NCBI GenBank assembly: GCA_964017065.1
Contig: OZ024784.1
Span: 9,343,152 to 9,407,151 of the forward strand
Direction of reading: 5' to 3'
DNA from: Haliclona indistincta
Lineage: Eukaryota > Porifera > Demospongiae > Haplosclerida > Chalinidae
DNA: 64,000 nucleotides
Shown piece after piece: positions 10,457 to 22,425 of this stretch; positions within the stretch are counted from its first letter, which is position 1, and the number at the start of each line of letters is the position of its first letter. Position numbers and translations under genes: made by a program. Below the pieces are notes generated by a model, which ran no database searches, was not told where the DNA came from, and saw only the letters and a program-made list of their open reading frames with translations.

Positions 10457-13236
10457 TTAAGATGTTGACTGCATCATCTGTTGTGCCACCTTACGTCGCA
10501 CACCATGAACACGGGTTAGCAGTTCTGCCTCTTGATCATCTAACTTCATACGACGCCTTGCCCAGTCTAAAGCTAGAAGGGAGGGTAGTAAGAGAGTGAT
10601 GGCTATTACATTGACTACTCACCTTGATGAGCAGGGCTCTGCTGTTGATCTCTATGCTACAAACACTATTAGAGACTAATGCCACTAACATGTGCTCTTA
10701 CCTCATTACTTGTCATGTGTGTGAGTGTGTCCTGCAGCCTCTTGCTCTCTCTCATTTCTTCTCGATGCTTCTCAACCAACTACAGCAAAACAAATCATAA
10801 TAATTAACTCCTTAGGCTCCTTTCCCACCTCCTCTCTTCCCAAACTGTCCTGTAGACCACCATGGTCTTTCCGAACCACTGCCTCATCGTTTAACTCCTC
10901 ATCTTCTCTGTCAGCTTGAGCTAGTGCTAGCCGAACCTGTGCATCTTTCACTCTTCTCCCCTCCCTCTCTACATCTTCCTCCATGTTCATCCGCAGGAGA
11001 TCTCTCTCCACATCTTGTGTCAGTTGATGTGCAGAGTGATCTGCTCGCAGACGATAAGTAGCCTCATCATGACGTTGCCTCAACTCCTGCTCCAGTAGGG
11101 CTCGCTGTGCCTGCAGCTCTAGAGTCTGCAGTTCTATATCCTCTATTGCTGCTTGAGTCTCCATATCTCTTTGCACTATCTGCAAGTGGGAGATAGTGAT
11201 AGCAGTGAGTGTCATTGTCTACCTTTTTCTGTATGTCTTTGTCAAGCTGTGCTACATGGTCCTCTTTGAGAATCTGCTGATGGTGCAGGTATCTTCGTCT
11301 TGCCTCATCCAGTGCCCTCAACTCCTTCATTCTAGCCTCTCTCTTCATCGCTTGTAATCTGGTCATAAGAAGATTTTGCTCTCATTCTGTTTACAGTATA
11401 ATAATTATCTCTAACATACCTTGCTCTCTGGTCAGCAAGTTTCTGTTCTTCCTTTTCCATCAGTGTTTTTCTCTGTAGTTCTGCCTCTCGCAGCATCTCT
11501 TGCTGTCGTTGCCAAGCTTCCTCCTCGTGTCTACGCTGCTCTGTCAACCTCTCAACCTCAAGGGCACTTTGTCTGAGTGGATAGAAAGAGTTGAAATAAT
11601 GAGAGAGAAGTTGAAATAATGAGAGAAAAGAACATTTTTCACCTTTGTCTAAGGTAGTCTAGCTCTTCTTTGCGCATTCTCTTTCTTTCCTCAACCTAAA
11701 TTATACCAATAGCACACTTGTGTTATTGTGTGGTAAGTTATAATGACCTGGTAGTCTACAATGAACTTGGGATACTTGTTGAATACAGGATACGTGTCGT
11801 GAGGTAGTGGAGTGAACTCCTCCACCAGGTGTTGAGGGTGAATGCTGGTGGGTGTGGTCTCCCATATTCTGTGGGCCTCCTCAATGAAAGACCTCATGTT
11901 AACTGTGTTGTGATGGCTGACAAACCACTGAAGGAGAAGAAGTAACATGACCTAAACTGATCGAGCATCGTCATTATGTTCTGAGCATACATATCCCGCC
12001 ACTTCAATACTAAAGAACCCAACCTCAACATCTTCCAATGACGAGCAGTGCAACAGAGCCTGGCGTGCTGTAGTGAGGTAGGCAGCCACCGCTACCAGCA
12101 GAAAGGAGGGATGGTGAGAGAGAATATGATCCCACAGCTTCAGCCAGTCATCTTTAGTAAGCACCTCACTGAAAAGTGTCTGCAGCAACGGCCATGCATA
12201 TAGCTGAGGGGAGAGATAAAGAGTACTGTGAGACAGTGGTAATACCAGACCTCACCTGGGAAGTGACTTTCAGTTGAACAAGATGATTGAGCAGTGTAGG
12301 ATCACTGTGAGCCAACAGGTTCTCTATCATAGAGAGGATGTTGAGAGGAGGATTGGGAAAATACTCAAACCAGTGACTGAACCAATTCACTGGAGAGAAA
12401 CAGAATGAGAATAATAATAGCGTTATTACTTTCTCTTACTCATTAGCGTTGCTAGCAGCTCAAAGGTCACAAGTTGGTTATTCTGGAAGAGCTTCACAAA
12501 GGGAAACACCAGTCCAGGCAGGTAATCTAGTTCAGCACATAGCGAGGACCAGTGAGCCAGTGTTGACAGTGATCTGTGATAAGGATGATCATAATGATAG
12601 AGAAATGAATAGGATCTGCTGACCGCTGTAGCACACGCAGTAGTTTCCTACTCTTGATAGGGTACTGATGATGGAGCTCAATATAGGCAGAGTGTGTGCC
12701 CTTCTCAAGGAGTGTACTATAAGCAGAGTGGTTGCCAGGTAATTGTAGTAGCCACTGCCAGATTAGTGACCTGTAGGATAGTGAGTATAATTATTATGAT
12801 AATAGCTATTATACCAGTGACCTGTATTTAGTAGGATACTCTCCCTGTCCTCTTAACAATGACTTCAACTTCTCTGGAGGCAGTGTTCTCTTCATGGTGT
12901 CCTCCATAGCTAGTGGTTTGTGCTGCCTCACAAGACCACGTGATGGTTTGTTAGACTTTGCCTTAACACGAGGAGAGTATGAAGACAGCTGTGACACTTT
13001 AGGATGAGAAGACTCTTCCACACTGGCTGCATTGTGCAGCTCTAGGGGCTGACAAAGAAGGGTAGAAAGTTAAAGGAGGAGGAGGAAGGTGTACATACTG
13101 CAGTGTGTCGTTTCATAAGAGCTGCTATATCATACAGTAAGAGATCACCATGAGAGCTGATCCCAACAACCATTCCACCCATCGAATCCACATGAACTTG
13201 ATCAAGAGTCTAAGAAACAATTTGTGTAATGGTAAA

Positions 13237-13299
<63 letters not shown>

Positions 13300-14570
13300 T
13301 ACCTGTTCATCTGAACCAAGCTGAAAGATAACTCTGCAATGTTTGAGACTGAGGAGTCTGAGAATACCATCTTGAGCTAAATGAGCAAGCACCTGTTGTT
13401 GAGTAAAGGGAACACTCACACACATGTGCACACACCCTTACCTCAGTTGTTCCTCCATCACTAGTATTGGGTATAAACATCAGATGTTTGGTATAGCGTA
13501 TTTTATCAGGTAACTGCAACACTTGAATCAACTTTCTCCTCTCCAGGTTCCATACATGCAGTACACATGATCGTCCTGCTGCAGCCAATACCTTCCCTAA
13601 GAATTAATTTTTTAAGTACTAATGGCTAAAATACTCTCTACTGCAATATACTAAATTCCCCACACCACATACCATTGGTAGTAGTAGCAAAAGCTCGATA
13701 ATGAGGATCTGGACCAGACGGTGATGGTAGAAGAAACTTGTACTCCTGAGTGTCTGCCTCCCAACCATGTATGGAGTCATCTCTGAAACAGGTAAGGATT
13801 GTGTTGCTATGGGGGACAAAGAACACCTGTAGAGAGGAGAGACAGTGAAAAGAGAATCAACATAAACATACAGTGCAAACACCTCTTGCACTCCAACAGT
13901 CTCTCCTCCACTGAGTGTCCTAAGATGAGTATAGCTGTCAGCTAGCTCCCACAGCATGGAGTTACCAGAGGAGACAGAGAGCAAGTACTGGCCAGAGGAA
14001 TAGATGGACAGCAACTTGACTGATGATTCATGGCCACTTAGCCTGGCTATAATAACACCTGAGTCTAAGAAATGAGGTATGATGTGCGTGCGCGTGCGAC
14101 GTGCAGGATAGATAGCTCCACCCACCAATATCAAGGCAGTGTATAGAGCCGTCAGCTAGTGCCATTAGAACTACACTAGCATGAGTGGGAGAGCAAGCTA
14201 ATGCTGTACACACCTGGCCTGCCCTGTACACCACATGATACCTGTGTGCATGTGAGTATGAAAAATAAAAATCTTTATCAAAATCCAATTACCTGTTCCT
14301 GGCGATATTAAAACAGTACAAGACACTAATGTGATCTGCTGCTACGAACCAGCCACCCTGGTTACTAATAGCTACCCTCACAAACTGGAATCGTCTCCCA
14401 CGACTAGTGAGACCCACCCTGGTGTTGCTTATTCTTATAAAAAACCTGAAAAACAGTGGTTCGATAGTCTGTCATTCATAGAGCAATCCATACCCATCCT
14501 TGTGATGAGGTAGCGGCTTTCTACTCCAAATACTTCCAGAGTCTTTGCCACTCAAGTCTACTGTGTCCAT
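10457..14570 (-). CDS. TBC1D31: TBC1D31 (WDR67), WD40-TBC-coiled-coil centriolar satellite protein
   Basis: TBC1D31 is a centriolar-satellite protein needed for ciliogenesis. Start: ATG 14570, giving MDTVDLSGKDSGSIWSRKPL, which resembles the vertebrate N-terminus. The region from 14.6 to 13.0 kb encodes WD40 blades. The region from 12.9 to 11.7 kb encodes the TBC-like domain, with SHWFEYFPNPPLNILSMIEN, LYAWPLLQTLFSEVLTKDDW and the conserved YPVFNKYPKFIVDYQ that closes it. The region from 11.7 to 10.46 kb encodes a long charged coiled coil (EEAWQRQQEMLREAE and others), ending ALDWARRRMKLDDQEAELL, then TAA. The domain order matches the family over the whole length. One intron carries a long (TG)n run. 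The gene is divergent from CHMP1. Confidence 0.93.
13239..13296. repeat. (TG)29 microsatellite
   Basis: An uninterrupted TG dinucleotide run of about 58 bases, inside a TBC1D31 intron close to the exon that starts near 13302. Confidence 0.97.
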
Positions 14571-14776
14571 ATCGCCTGCTTCTTTCCCGCCTACGATTTG
14601 AAGGTACGGGGTACGGGTGTGTGTAAACTTACAATAGCGATCAAAGGGTTAAATTGGTTGGTGTGTAAGAGGTTAAGTAAATTACTGTTTGGCCCGGCCC
14701 ATATCGTCAGATGACCAGCTTGTGATAGTCAGATCATAGATCGTGCTGTGTGCGAGTGAGAGAGAACGTTAAAGCC
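14571..14776. promoter_or_regulatory. Divergent promoter, TBC1D31 / CHMP1
   Basis: 206 bases separate the two start codons. No other gene or repeat is seen here, so it must carry the promoters of both genes. Confidence 0.55.
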
Positions 14777-15999
14777 ATGTTTAGCTTCAAGAAAAAACCA
14801 GATCTAGACGGTAAGAAACAATTCTATTGTGCTTACGGTTGTTAGTAGTCTTTCTATCTCGTTCACCCATTATGGCACACTAGAAACACTGTTCACACTC
14901 AAAGTAAGCTGCTTTCAATTCTACTTGAATCACCATATGTACTATATCTCTCTAGTTTTCCTCAAAACAGTTAGAAAGATCCTCTAAGAAGGCTGAGAAA
15001 GAACAAAAAGCTCAACAAGCAAAAGTCAAGCATGTAAGATACAGCAATACGTGGTGTGTACAGTAACAACCATTGTCTCTCCCAGGCATTAGAGAAGGGT
15101 AATGTGGAGGGTGCCAGGATTTATGCCGAGAATGCCATCAGAAAGAAGAACGAGAGTCTGAATTACCTTAGAATGGCTGCCAGAGTGGATGCTGTTGCTA
15201 GTAGAGTGCAGTCAGCAAGAATGATGAAAGACGTGAGTGGTACCACTACTTATCATTAAACTTATGTCTGGTACAGCTCAGCAAGACAATGGGAAGTGTA
15301 GTCAAGGGGTTGGACCAGGTTATGCAAACTATGGACTTGGAAAAGGTATGCACAAGCACTTTTGTCACTGGTATTATCAATTCTGTAGATTTCATCTACT
15401 ATGACACAGTTTGAAGGCCTCTTCGAAGATCTAGATACACACACTGAGGTACATTGATTCGTTCTCTCTCTCAAACTAACCTACCCACTAGTGTGTCATC
15501 ACTGTGTCAACTAGTACAATCACTATAAAAACTATACTGTTTCGATTATTATACTGGCACCCTCCTCTTCTCCAGGTGATGGATTCCACAATGGCTGCAG
15601 CCACCACTCTCAGTACTCCTCAAGATCAGGTAGAGTCTCTCATGAAGCAAGTTGCTGAGGAAAATGGAATGGAAGTTCTCGATAAACTAGCAGACAATCC
15701 TATTGGCAGTGAGGTGCCAGAAGCATCCAGTAATCTTACCAGTGAACAGGAAGATAAGCTCTCACGAAGGTTTGTGTCCATAGTTAATAATAATTATTAT
15801 TATTATTAAAGTAGAGATAATTACTGTTGTGTGCGACAAGGAATAGAATTTCATGTGCACTCAACAAAAAACTTCACTGTATGACAGGCTGTATGATTTG
15901 CTTGTCAATAGTTGCCTAGTAGCGTATTTCATAATAATTAGTATCACAGTAACAAAGTTTTACTACTGCAGATTGGCACAGCTCAGACAGCCCTCATAA
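14777..15999 (+). CDS. CHMP1: ESCRT-III subunit CHMP1
   Basis: CHMP1 is an ESCRT-III-related protein acting late in endosomal sorting, abscission and membrane scission, and it recruits VPS4 and spastin. Eight exons (14777-14810, 14884-14903, 14956-15033, 15086-15232, 15277-15345, 15389-15448, 15576-15769, 15972-15999) give 209 residues. Family signatures: [20 protein letters not shown] and [13 protein letters not shown], then [20 protein letters not shown]. The C-terminus [12 protein letters not shown] is a MIT-interacting MIM1-type helix. The N-terminus begins [11 protein letters not shown], longer and more basic than in vertebrate CHMP1A/B. I cannot assign it to CHMP1A or CHMP1B, and it may predate that split. 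Confidence 0.95.
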
Positions 16000-16146
16000 T
16001 GTGACCTTCATCTTCTCTTCATTCGTATCCCTACATCTAATAACTGATAAATTTTTCAACAAAAAAAAACAATAATAAAATTAATTATATTATTCGTTTT
16101 ATTCTCAGTACATGTATTTCTGTTCAATAGTTACTATTGTAATTCT

Positions 16147-19100
16147 TTATTGTTGTGGATAAGACTCTTCCACTAGAAAATATCTATTGAGGGTGGCTAG
16201 CTTGTTAGTCAGTCTCTCCCGTTCCTCTTCTTCTTCCCTTTCTTCGTCTGTGAGAAGCGGGTTAATTGTTTGTCTTTTCAAAGGTAGACTGACTAAATGC
16301 CAGCGCTTGGGTGATCGATTTCTGATAGCAATAGCTGCCTGATGATGAACTGAACAAAACAAACAAAGACTAGTAATAAGTAATACACAGAATTGTAACA
16401 TACTGAGTGCCAGTGTTGTCTCTCTCTCGGGATGACAGCAGCTTGTGTGAGTATCACCCAGCCTCACCAAACAATGGTGTTGGGTAAGCCTAGGCAGTGG
16501 TACTACTGTAGTACGTGGTAGTTCCTCCTCTATTTCAGGTGATGGGGCAGCTGGTGGAGGAGTGGGAACCCTACGCCTAAGAGTGTGTAATCAGATTATA
16601 AGTTACCATATTGCTGTTGCTAACCTAGCTAGTTCTCTCTCGTGCTCCATTTTCACAAAATAGTTGAGAACATCAATGGGGTTGTATTGAGGTAGTGTAT
16701 GGCTATTAACAGTAGCACCAATATGACCATTGCGAACACCACCAGTAGCATTACCAGTAATGCCACCACCAGTACGACCAGCTGTCTTTTTATCTCCTCT
16801 CTGTTGCCTACCATTAGTCTTTCCTGGTTTCTTTACTCCAGTTTGAGTTGCTGGTTTGCTGGTGTCTTTCACTCCTACTGCTTGTAGGTACTCTGCTGCC
16901 CAAGAGTCAAGCAAACTTCTGCTCAAAGTGCTAGATGATGGCAGGAGGTCAGTGGAGCTGAGCCGTTCCTTGAGTTCACGTGTTAGATAATGATGAGGGT
17001 CACTCACTCCCTTCCTCTCAAGATACTGCATTGCCATTGCTTCAATCTCTGCATCTCCCTCTCCACAGTACATCATTACCAGTGAAGTCATGTCACTATC
17101 TAGCAGATCAAGGAAGATGAGGAGCTTCAGAGCTTGTAAAACAAATGGTCGTTCAGCAAGAGAAAGAGAGGAAGGAGAAGGAGGGCCCTTCAACTGCTCT
17201 ACAATAACTTGGTGGATTTCTTCACAATTGCTAGTCTTGTGAACTGAAACAAGTTTCAAAATAGCCTAAAATGAGAGATGAGGACATAATAACAGTGGAG
17301 CTGGTAAATGAGTGACTCACTGAGCATATATCAGCTTTGATGAGTGCATTCCAAGGTTGAGCAATGCAAGACAACAGCAAATAGATGAACCTTGTTACAC
17401 TCCATGGTTTGGGAATAGTCTACAAAAAGTATACATGTACATGCAGTAAAGATTTTATTGTGCCAGTATAAAAAATGCAAACTTGCTTTTTTGTATAAGT
17501 GTGTTTTTAACCTTACTTTTGTACGTAATGATATTTTACTGCATAGAGTTTCTGGTAGTCGTAGATTGCATAATTTACAGTTAATTTGTCCTTTTGCTAA
17601 AACTAATTCTTTTAAAAATTCTTACTTTTGTTCTGTTACTGTTATTTGGAATACTTTGCCTAGTGTTATTGTACATTCAGCTTCCTTGTCATCCTTTAAG
17701 ACTCAGATCATAAACTATCTTTCTTCTGCTTAATTTGTTTCTTTGTTTTATCGTTATTATTATTATTCTTTTTTGTTTTGTTATTTTTCTTTTAGGTGTC
17801 CCTTAATATTAATTATTAGCTCTAACTATTGGGATTACCTCACTGTACCATTCAGTGTGAATTAAAAAAAAAATAAAAAATAGTCTGCTCACCTTTGAAC
17901 TAGCATTTGGAAACAGTTTGTCAAACCAAAGCTGACCGATGAACTGAGAGATGTATTCGGGTAGAGGAGTAGGGGGAGGAGAAGGAGGAGGAGGTGTAGG
18001 TGTACGAGGAGGAGGAGGCGGTGTAGGTGACTTTGGTGGTCTAGAGAAGAAGTAGTGATAGAGATTAACAACAGAGAAATACTAACGGAGGACGGGATCT
18101 TTTTGGTGCTATGAGTTTCTCTACTTTCATCTGTGACTTAATCTCTCTCTGTGTAATGAAGTGAGAGTCATTGTGATAATAAGATAACAACAAAATAGTA
18201 CCTTTGGTGGCGAGGGAGGGGGAGATGGGGGAGGTGAGGGTGTGGATGGAGGTGAGCCAATAGGAGCATTCAAAGCAGCTTGTAGCCGTGCCATGAGGTC
18301 ACTATCAGTCTCATCCTCTGCCATCTCCTCCTGTTTTTGCTCCTTTTCCTTCATTTCAGCCATTAATCTTCTTTGTTTATCGGACAGTGATGGTGGTTGC
18401 CATTGCTGAGCCATCTGCTGGTCTGCTTCACTCTTTCTTAGTTTATTGACTACCACTGAGTTGGGTAGATAGCCATCAGGAGCAATAGGATAGGGAGGCT
18501 CAAAGCTAGATAGCGGTGGAAAGAAAGTCATACGAGGTCCTTTGCCCTGGTATGGTTCATCTGTAAATGCACATCAAGAGAATTGTTCATGCAATATGTG
18601 CAGTGTAGTACTCACATGATTCAGGTATTTCTACTGGCTGTCCATAGGTGTCAGGATCAAAGTCATTTTCTTCAGGAACATGAATGGTGAGAGTGGGTAT
18701 AGGCTGAAGGAGAGGATACACTGCTTTCCAGGACTGGTTACGCTCACTAAAAGTCAGTGGAATAATCTGGAAAGTTATCAATGTAACTTTTGTAATAATA
18801 ATAATAATTATTATTATTATACTTTGTGAGTAGTTGGTAAGAGTCCTTCTTGGATTTTCTTCAACTCATTTTCTCTCCCCAGTACAGCTGTCATTGCTGT
18901 CTCCTTTGCCATCATTGCTCTATCAAGCTCGTTTAGCTCCTCCACTGTTAGTGCTCCTCTATATGCCTCTCTGAGGATGATACAAGGAGCAAGATTAACA
19001 ATTTCAGCTCACAAAAAGTACAAGTAAGCATGTTTGTAACAGATGTTGTGCTCACGTATCAAAGTCATCAGCCACAGGTTGCAGTCTTTGCTGATCATAC

Positions 19101-22100
19101 AAGCAGTATGATTCCAACGGCTGCTCAAGAGACAAGGTAGCCTCTCTCTTCCCTGAAGGCAGTCTCATAGCAACAATCTGCTTCCTAAAACTTTTTGGAA
19201 GATCTGAGAAGAAAAATTAATGATGGAATGAGAGTCTGACTAACATGTGTCACTAGTGATAGTGTGAAGGTGATGGTGCAGTCCAATGGTAATATCACCA
19301 GATAGACTACTGAATGCAAGACAAGTAGGTATGGCATCTAAATGCAGCACTCTGTGACCAAACACAAAATTAATAATTCTAGACTGCACGAGACACCATA
19401 GCCGCACACCTGATGGGGTGGTTTTCCTCACTCCACACACGTACAGTACAGTCCATACCACATGAGGCAAACAATCTCAACTGTGGAAACACATCTACTG
19501 CCACAATAGGTTCCACATGACCTTGACCTGGCTCACTAGAGCAACACACTGATCGAGGAAGAAGTGAGACTGACAAAATAGGTAGTGAACTCACCATGGT
19601 CAACAAGCCCATACATGGTGATAGTGTAGCTGGCTAGCTCATGATTATTCATAGCTACACAGAGTTTTTCTCTGAACACAACCATGGAGGAGGGTGGGAA
19701 AGATAGAGAGAAGGAGGCTAACATCTCCAGTTTGTCTTCAGTGTGTGGATAGAATCTCAATACTTGAACGATGTTATCTGTGAAGGACAGATAACATTAA
19801 TGGTACTGTAGTGACAAAGACACACCATGACTAGCAGTTATAATACGATCAGTCTTGGGACTACACTGCATCATAGTCACTGGTCCCTTGTGAACCTGAG
19901 TGAATCATACTATCATCACACTATCATACTTAGTGTGGTACACTCACTTTCAGAGAGCACAATGGTAGCAAGGATGTCTTGTCAATGACAGCAACATATC
20001 CATTAGATGTACCAACCAGTAGAAACACCAATCCCTGTTTCAATAACTTCAGAGGATCATCAAAAGTCCGGCTGAGCCTGTGAGCTTCTGCTGATACTCT
20101 CAACCATTGATCAGCCTCTAGTACTTCATCTAGCTCCTCCTGTAATAGGAATGAAGGATACCATGTGTACTTACACAGCGCCATCATACCTCATCTAGCA
20201 CCATCTCATAAACAGCTAAACACATGTACCGTCCTGCACAACCAATGATTATTATAATTAGCACAATCAACACACCACTCCTAGCAGCTAGTCTATCTAT
20301 GGACTGAGTTGACTGACCAAGTTTATCTCCTTCCTCCTCCTTGAGCTTGTCTGCTGTCAGCACAGTGACCAGGGTGCATGGTTTCACCATAGTATCAAAC
20401 ACATTGAGTGCACCAGCATCAGTGAGTACTATTAACTGATCTGTACGATCAGATGAAGCTAGACACACACGCAAGAACAAACATACACACATGCACATAC
20501 ACACGTTCACACTGCAGTGCTGTGTCTTACTGTTGGTTGGTAGGTATGCAGTGCTGGTGATGGTGGGTGATGAGAGAGGGAGGAGAGCAGTGGTAAGTAC
20601 TGCTCTGCCAGCTGGAGACACGATATGAACAGCATCACTAGTCACACTGACCAATCTCATTGGAACCTGAGCAAGAGTCAGCATGCAGTGATAATGGTTT
20701 TATGCACACATACTTTTGGATGAGTAGTTGAATATAGAGACAACGTATCAGCACTGCAAGAAAGGAGAGAATGCATGCATAGTATATGAGTGAAGCATAC
20801 CCAAGTACAGAGGTGCGTGAGTAAACTTGCTCAGCTCTCCACCACTGAAGCTGCTTGTTGGCTGCAGTCATCACAACAGATTGCCCTGGCTCAGCATATA
20901 GGCTATGTACTGGTACACCATGCTCCAGTCTGTACAGTTAAAAATGAAAACAGAAAAGCTGAACGTCGTTCCACTCTGACTCTTTGGGGCTTGGTTTGAG
21001 TTTATCAAAGACAGTTGTGCATTATTTGACGATGGGACAGATATAATAGTTGTATAACTTATACATAGGACCGATCAATGATCAGTAGGACACTCACCTG
21101 TCCACCTCATCCCATTCGGTCACACTCCATACTCTTAGTGAGGTATCCAGAGAGCCACTGATTATGAAAGGACCATAAGGATAAGGAGCGAGAGAGGTCA
21201 CTGGACTATGGTGACCAATAAATGTGCACTGAAGTAACCATTGATTATCCCACACTTTAACTAAAGAAAGACAATGATAATACAAACCATCCTCATGATC
21301 GTAGTAACAAGGTACTGTGGCTTACTGGTGCCATCTCTGGCTGCTGTAATGAGCAGTTTTAGTGGTCTGAAGAACAATATAGCTGACAGTGGTCGAGAGT
21401 GAAGGTCCAGAAGGTTAGCAAGTAGCCGGCCTGTTGATACATGGTAGACCTGACAAAAAAGGAAGTTAGTAGAAAAAAAATGTTGCTAGCCCCCACCTTC
21501 ACTCCAGTTCTCACAACAGCAAAGCACCGCTGGGCTCTCCCCATCACCTCCTCAATATGTATCATCTTCACCTCATCCTCCTCTTCCAGCCCCTCCTACC
21601 AGTACAGTAATTACACACTCAACAGCATGAGATTAGTACCTTGATAGTTTGCCTTGTCATTATAGTCTTCCCTCCTTGATGACAAGACCAAAGCTAAGGG
21701 AGAAGTGATATATCATACCATTCTCACACTTACAGAATGGTGTACAACTCACACAAATCTGTCCAGGACTAGCAGTGATCACCTCACCAGAAATGCAATT
21801 ATACACTGCACTGCAATATAAAGCATAACACATGATCAGCAGTGGTGTACACAACCGGCACCTGGTGATGCGATTTGATTGCTCAGTTTCATAATACACC
21901 TTGAAATCACTGTCAAGCAGCTTTATGAAAGGAAAATATTATCAGCAAAAACGATGAAATTACCATGCTGCACCTTTAAGCTAGAATCAGCCACACCCAC
22001 AAAAATATTGCGAATGTGTAAGTACAGGAGCTTGCGACAGCCTGTAACCTCTTTCACCAACCGAGTGCACACTCCTCTGTTGTAGCATCCAACTGAGTTT

Positions 22101-22276
22101 CCACACAACACAATGCAAGTTTCATCCGCTGGTTGAAACACCACTGACAAAATCTTTTCATCCACTTTAACTCTGCGTGTCGACAGAAGACCATGTCTTA
22201 CAACTAACTTTTCATCCTCTTCGTCATCTTCTCCCTCAGCTGACTGCTGGACTGGTGCCCCACGTTGCTGCGCCAT
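16147..22276 (-). CDS. Large WD40-repeat protein, WDR97/WDR87-like
   Basis: Many exons encode a protein of well over 1,000 residues. Residues 1-25 are acidic (ATG 22276, MAQQRGAPVQQSAEGEDDEE). From 22.2 to 19.2 kb there are repeated WD40 blades, for example TSLAPYPYGPFIISGSLDTS followed by LRVWS, and ASCGMDCTVRVWSEENHPI. Then come a helical linker, a Pro-rich block (SPPPSPPPSPP and TPPPPPRTPTPPPP, 18.3-17.9 kb), and an all-helical HEAT-like region (17.4-16.6 kb). The C-terminus ends VEESYPQQ. The order WD40 array, Pro-rich linker and helical C-terminus resembles WDR97 and WDR87. Those relatives are linked to cilia or sperm, but my paralogue call is tentative. An intron at 17420-17891 was expanded by a LINE insertion. 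Confidence 0.7.
17440..17880 (+). mobile_element. 5'-truncated non-LTR retrotransposon (LINE) tail
   Basis: An open stretch about 17458-17733 ends with the typical LINE C-terminus: R-SGSRRLHN, later VIWNTLPSVIVHSASLSSFK. Residues after the reverse transcriptase of CR1/L2-like elements follow this pattern. A T-rich 3' UTR and an A-rich end (17866-17880) follow. It lies antisense in an intron of the WD40 gene and accounts for nearly all of that intron. Only the last part of ORF2 remains, so it is a dead copy. Confidence 0.82.
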
Positions 22277-22425
22277 GATGATATCCTAGCCTTCAGGCAA
22301 CGTTGTTATGACAACTGCACTGCAAATCAATCTCCGTATATACTTAAATACTCCGTGCACGTACGTACGTTCGATCTTATCAAACCACGCCCATTAAAAT
22401 TTAAATGGTGGCCTGAGGCTTGCTT
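22277..22425. promoter_or_regulatory. Divergent promoter, WD40 gene / ZDHHC
   Basis: 149 bases between start codons. It contains an alternating GTGCACGTACGTACGTTCG stretch. No other feature is seen. Confidence 0.55.

Noticed and set aside
13239..13296. TG run as CRISPR-like or telomeric repeat
   Set aside because: It is a plain dinucleotide microsatellite in an intron, with no spacers.
17458..17733. Plus-strand open frame as a host gene
   Set aside because: Its ending matches LINE ORF2 termini and it sits in an intron with an A-rich tail, so it is a dead retroelement.
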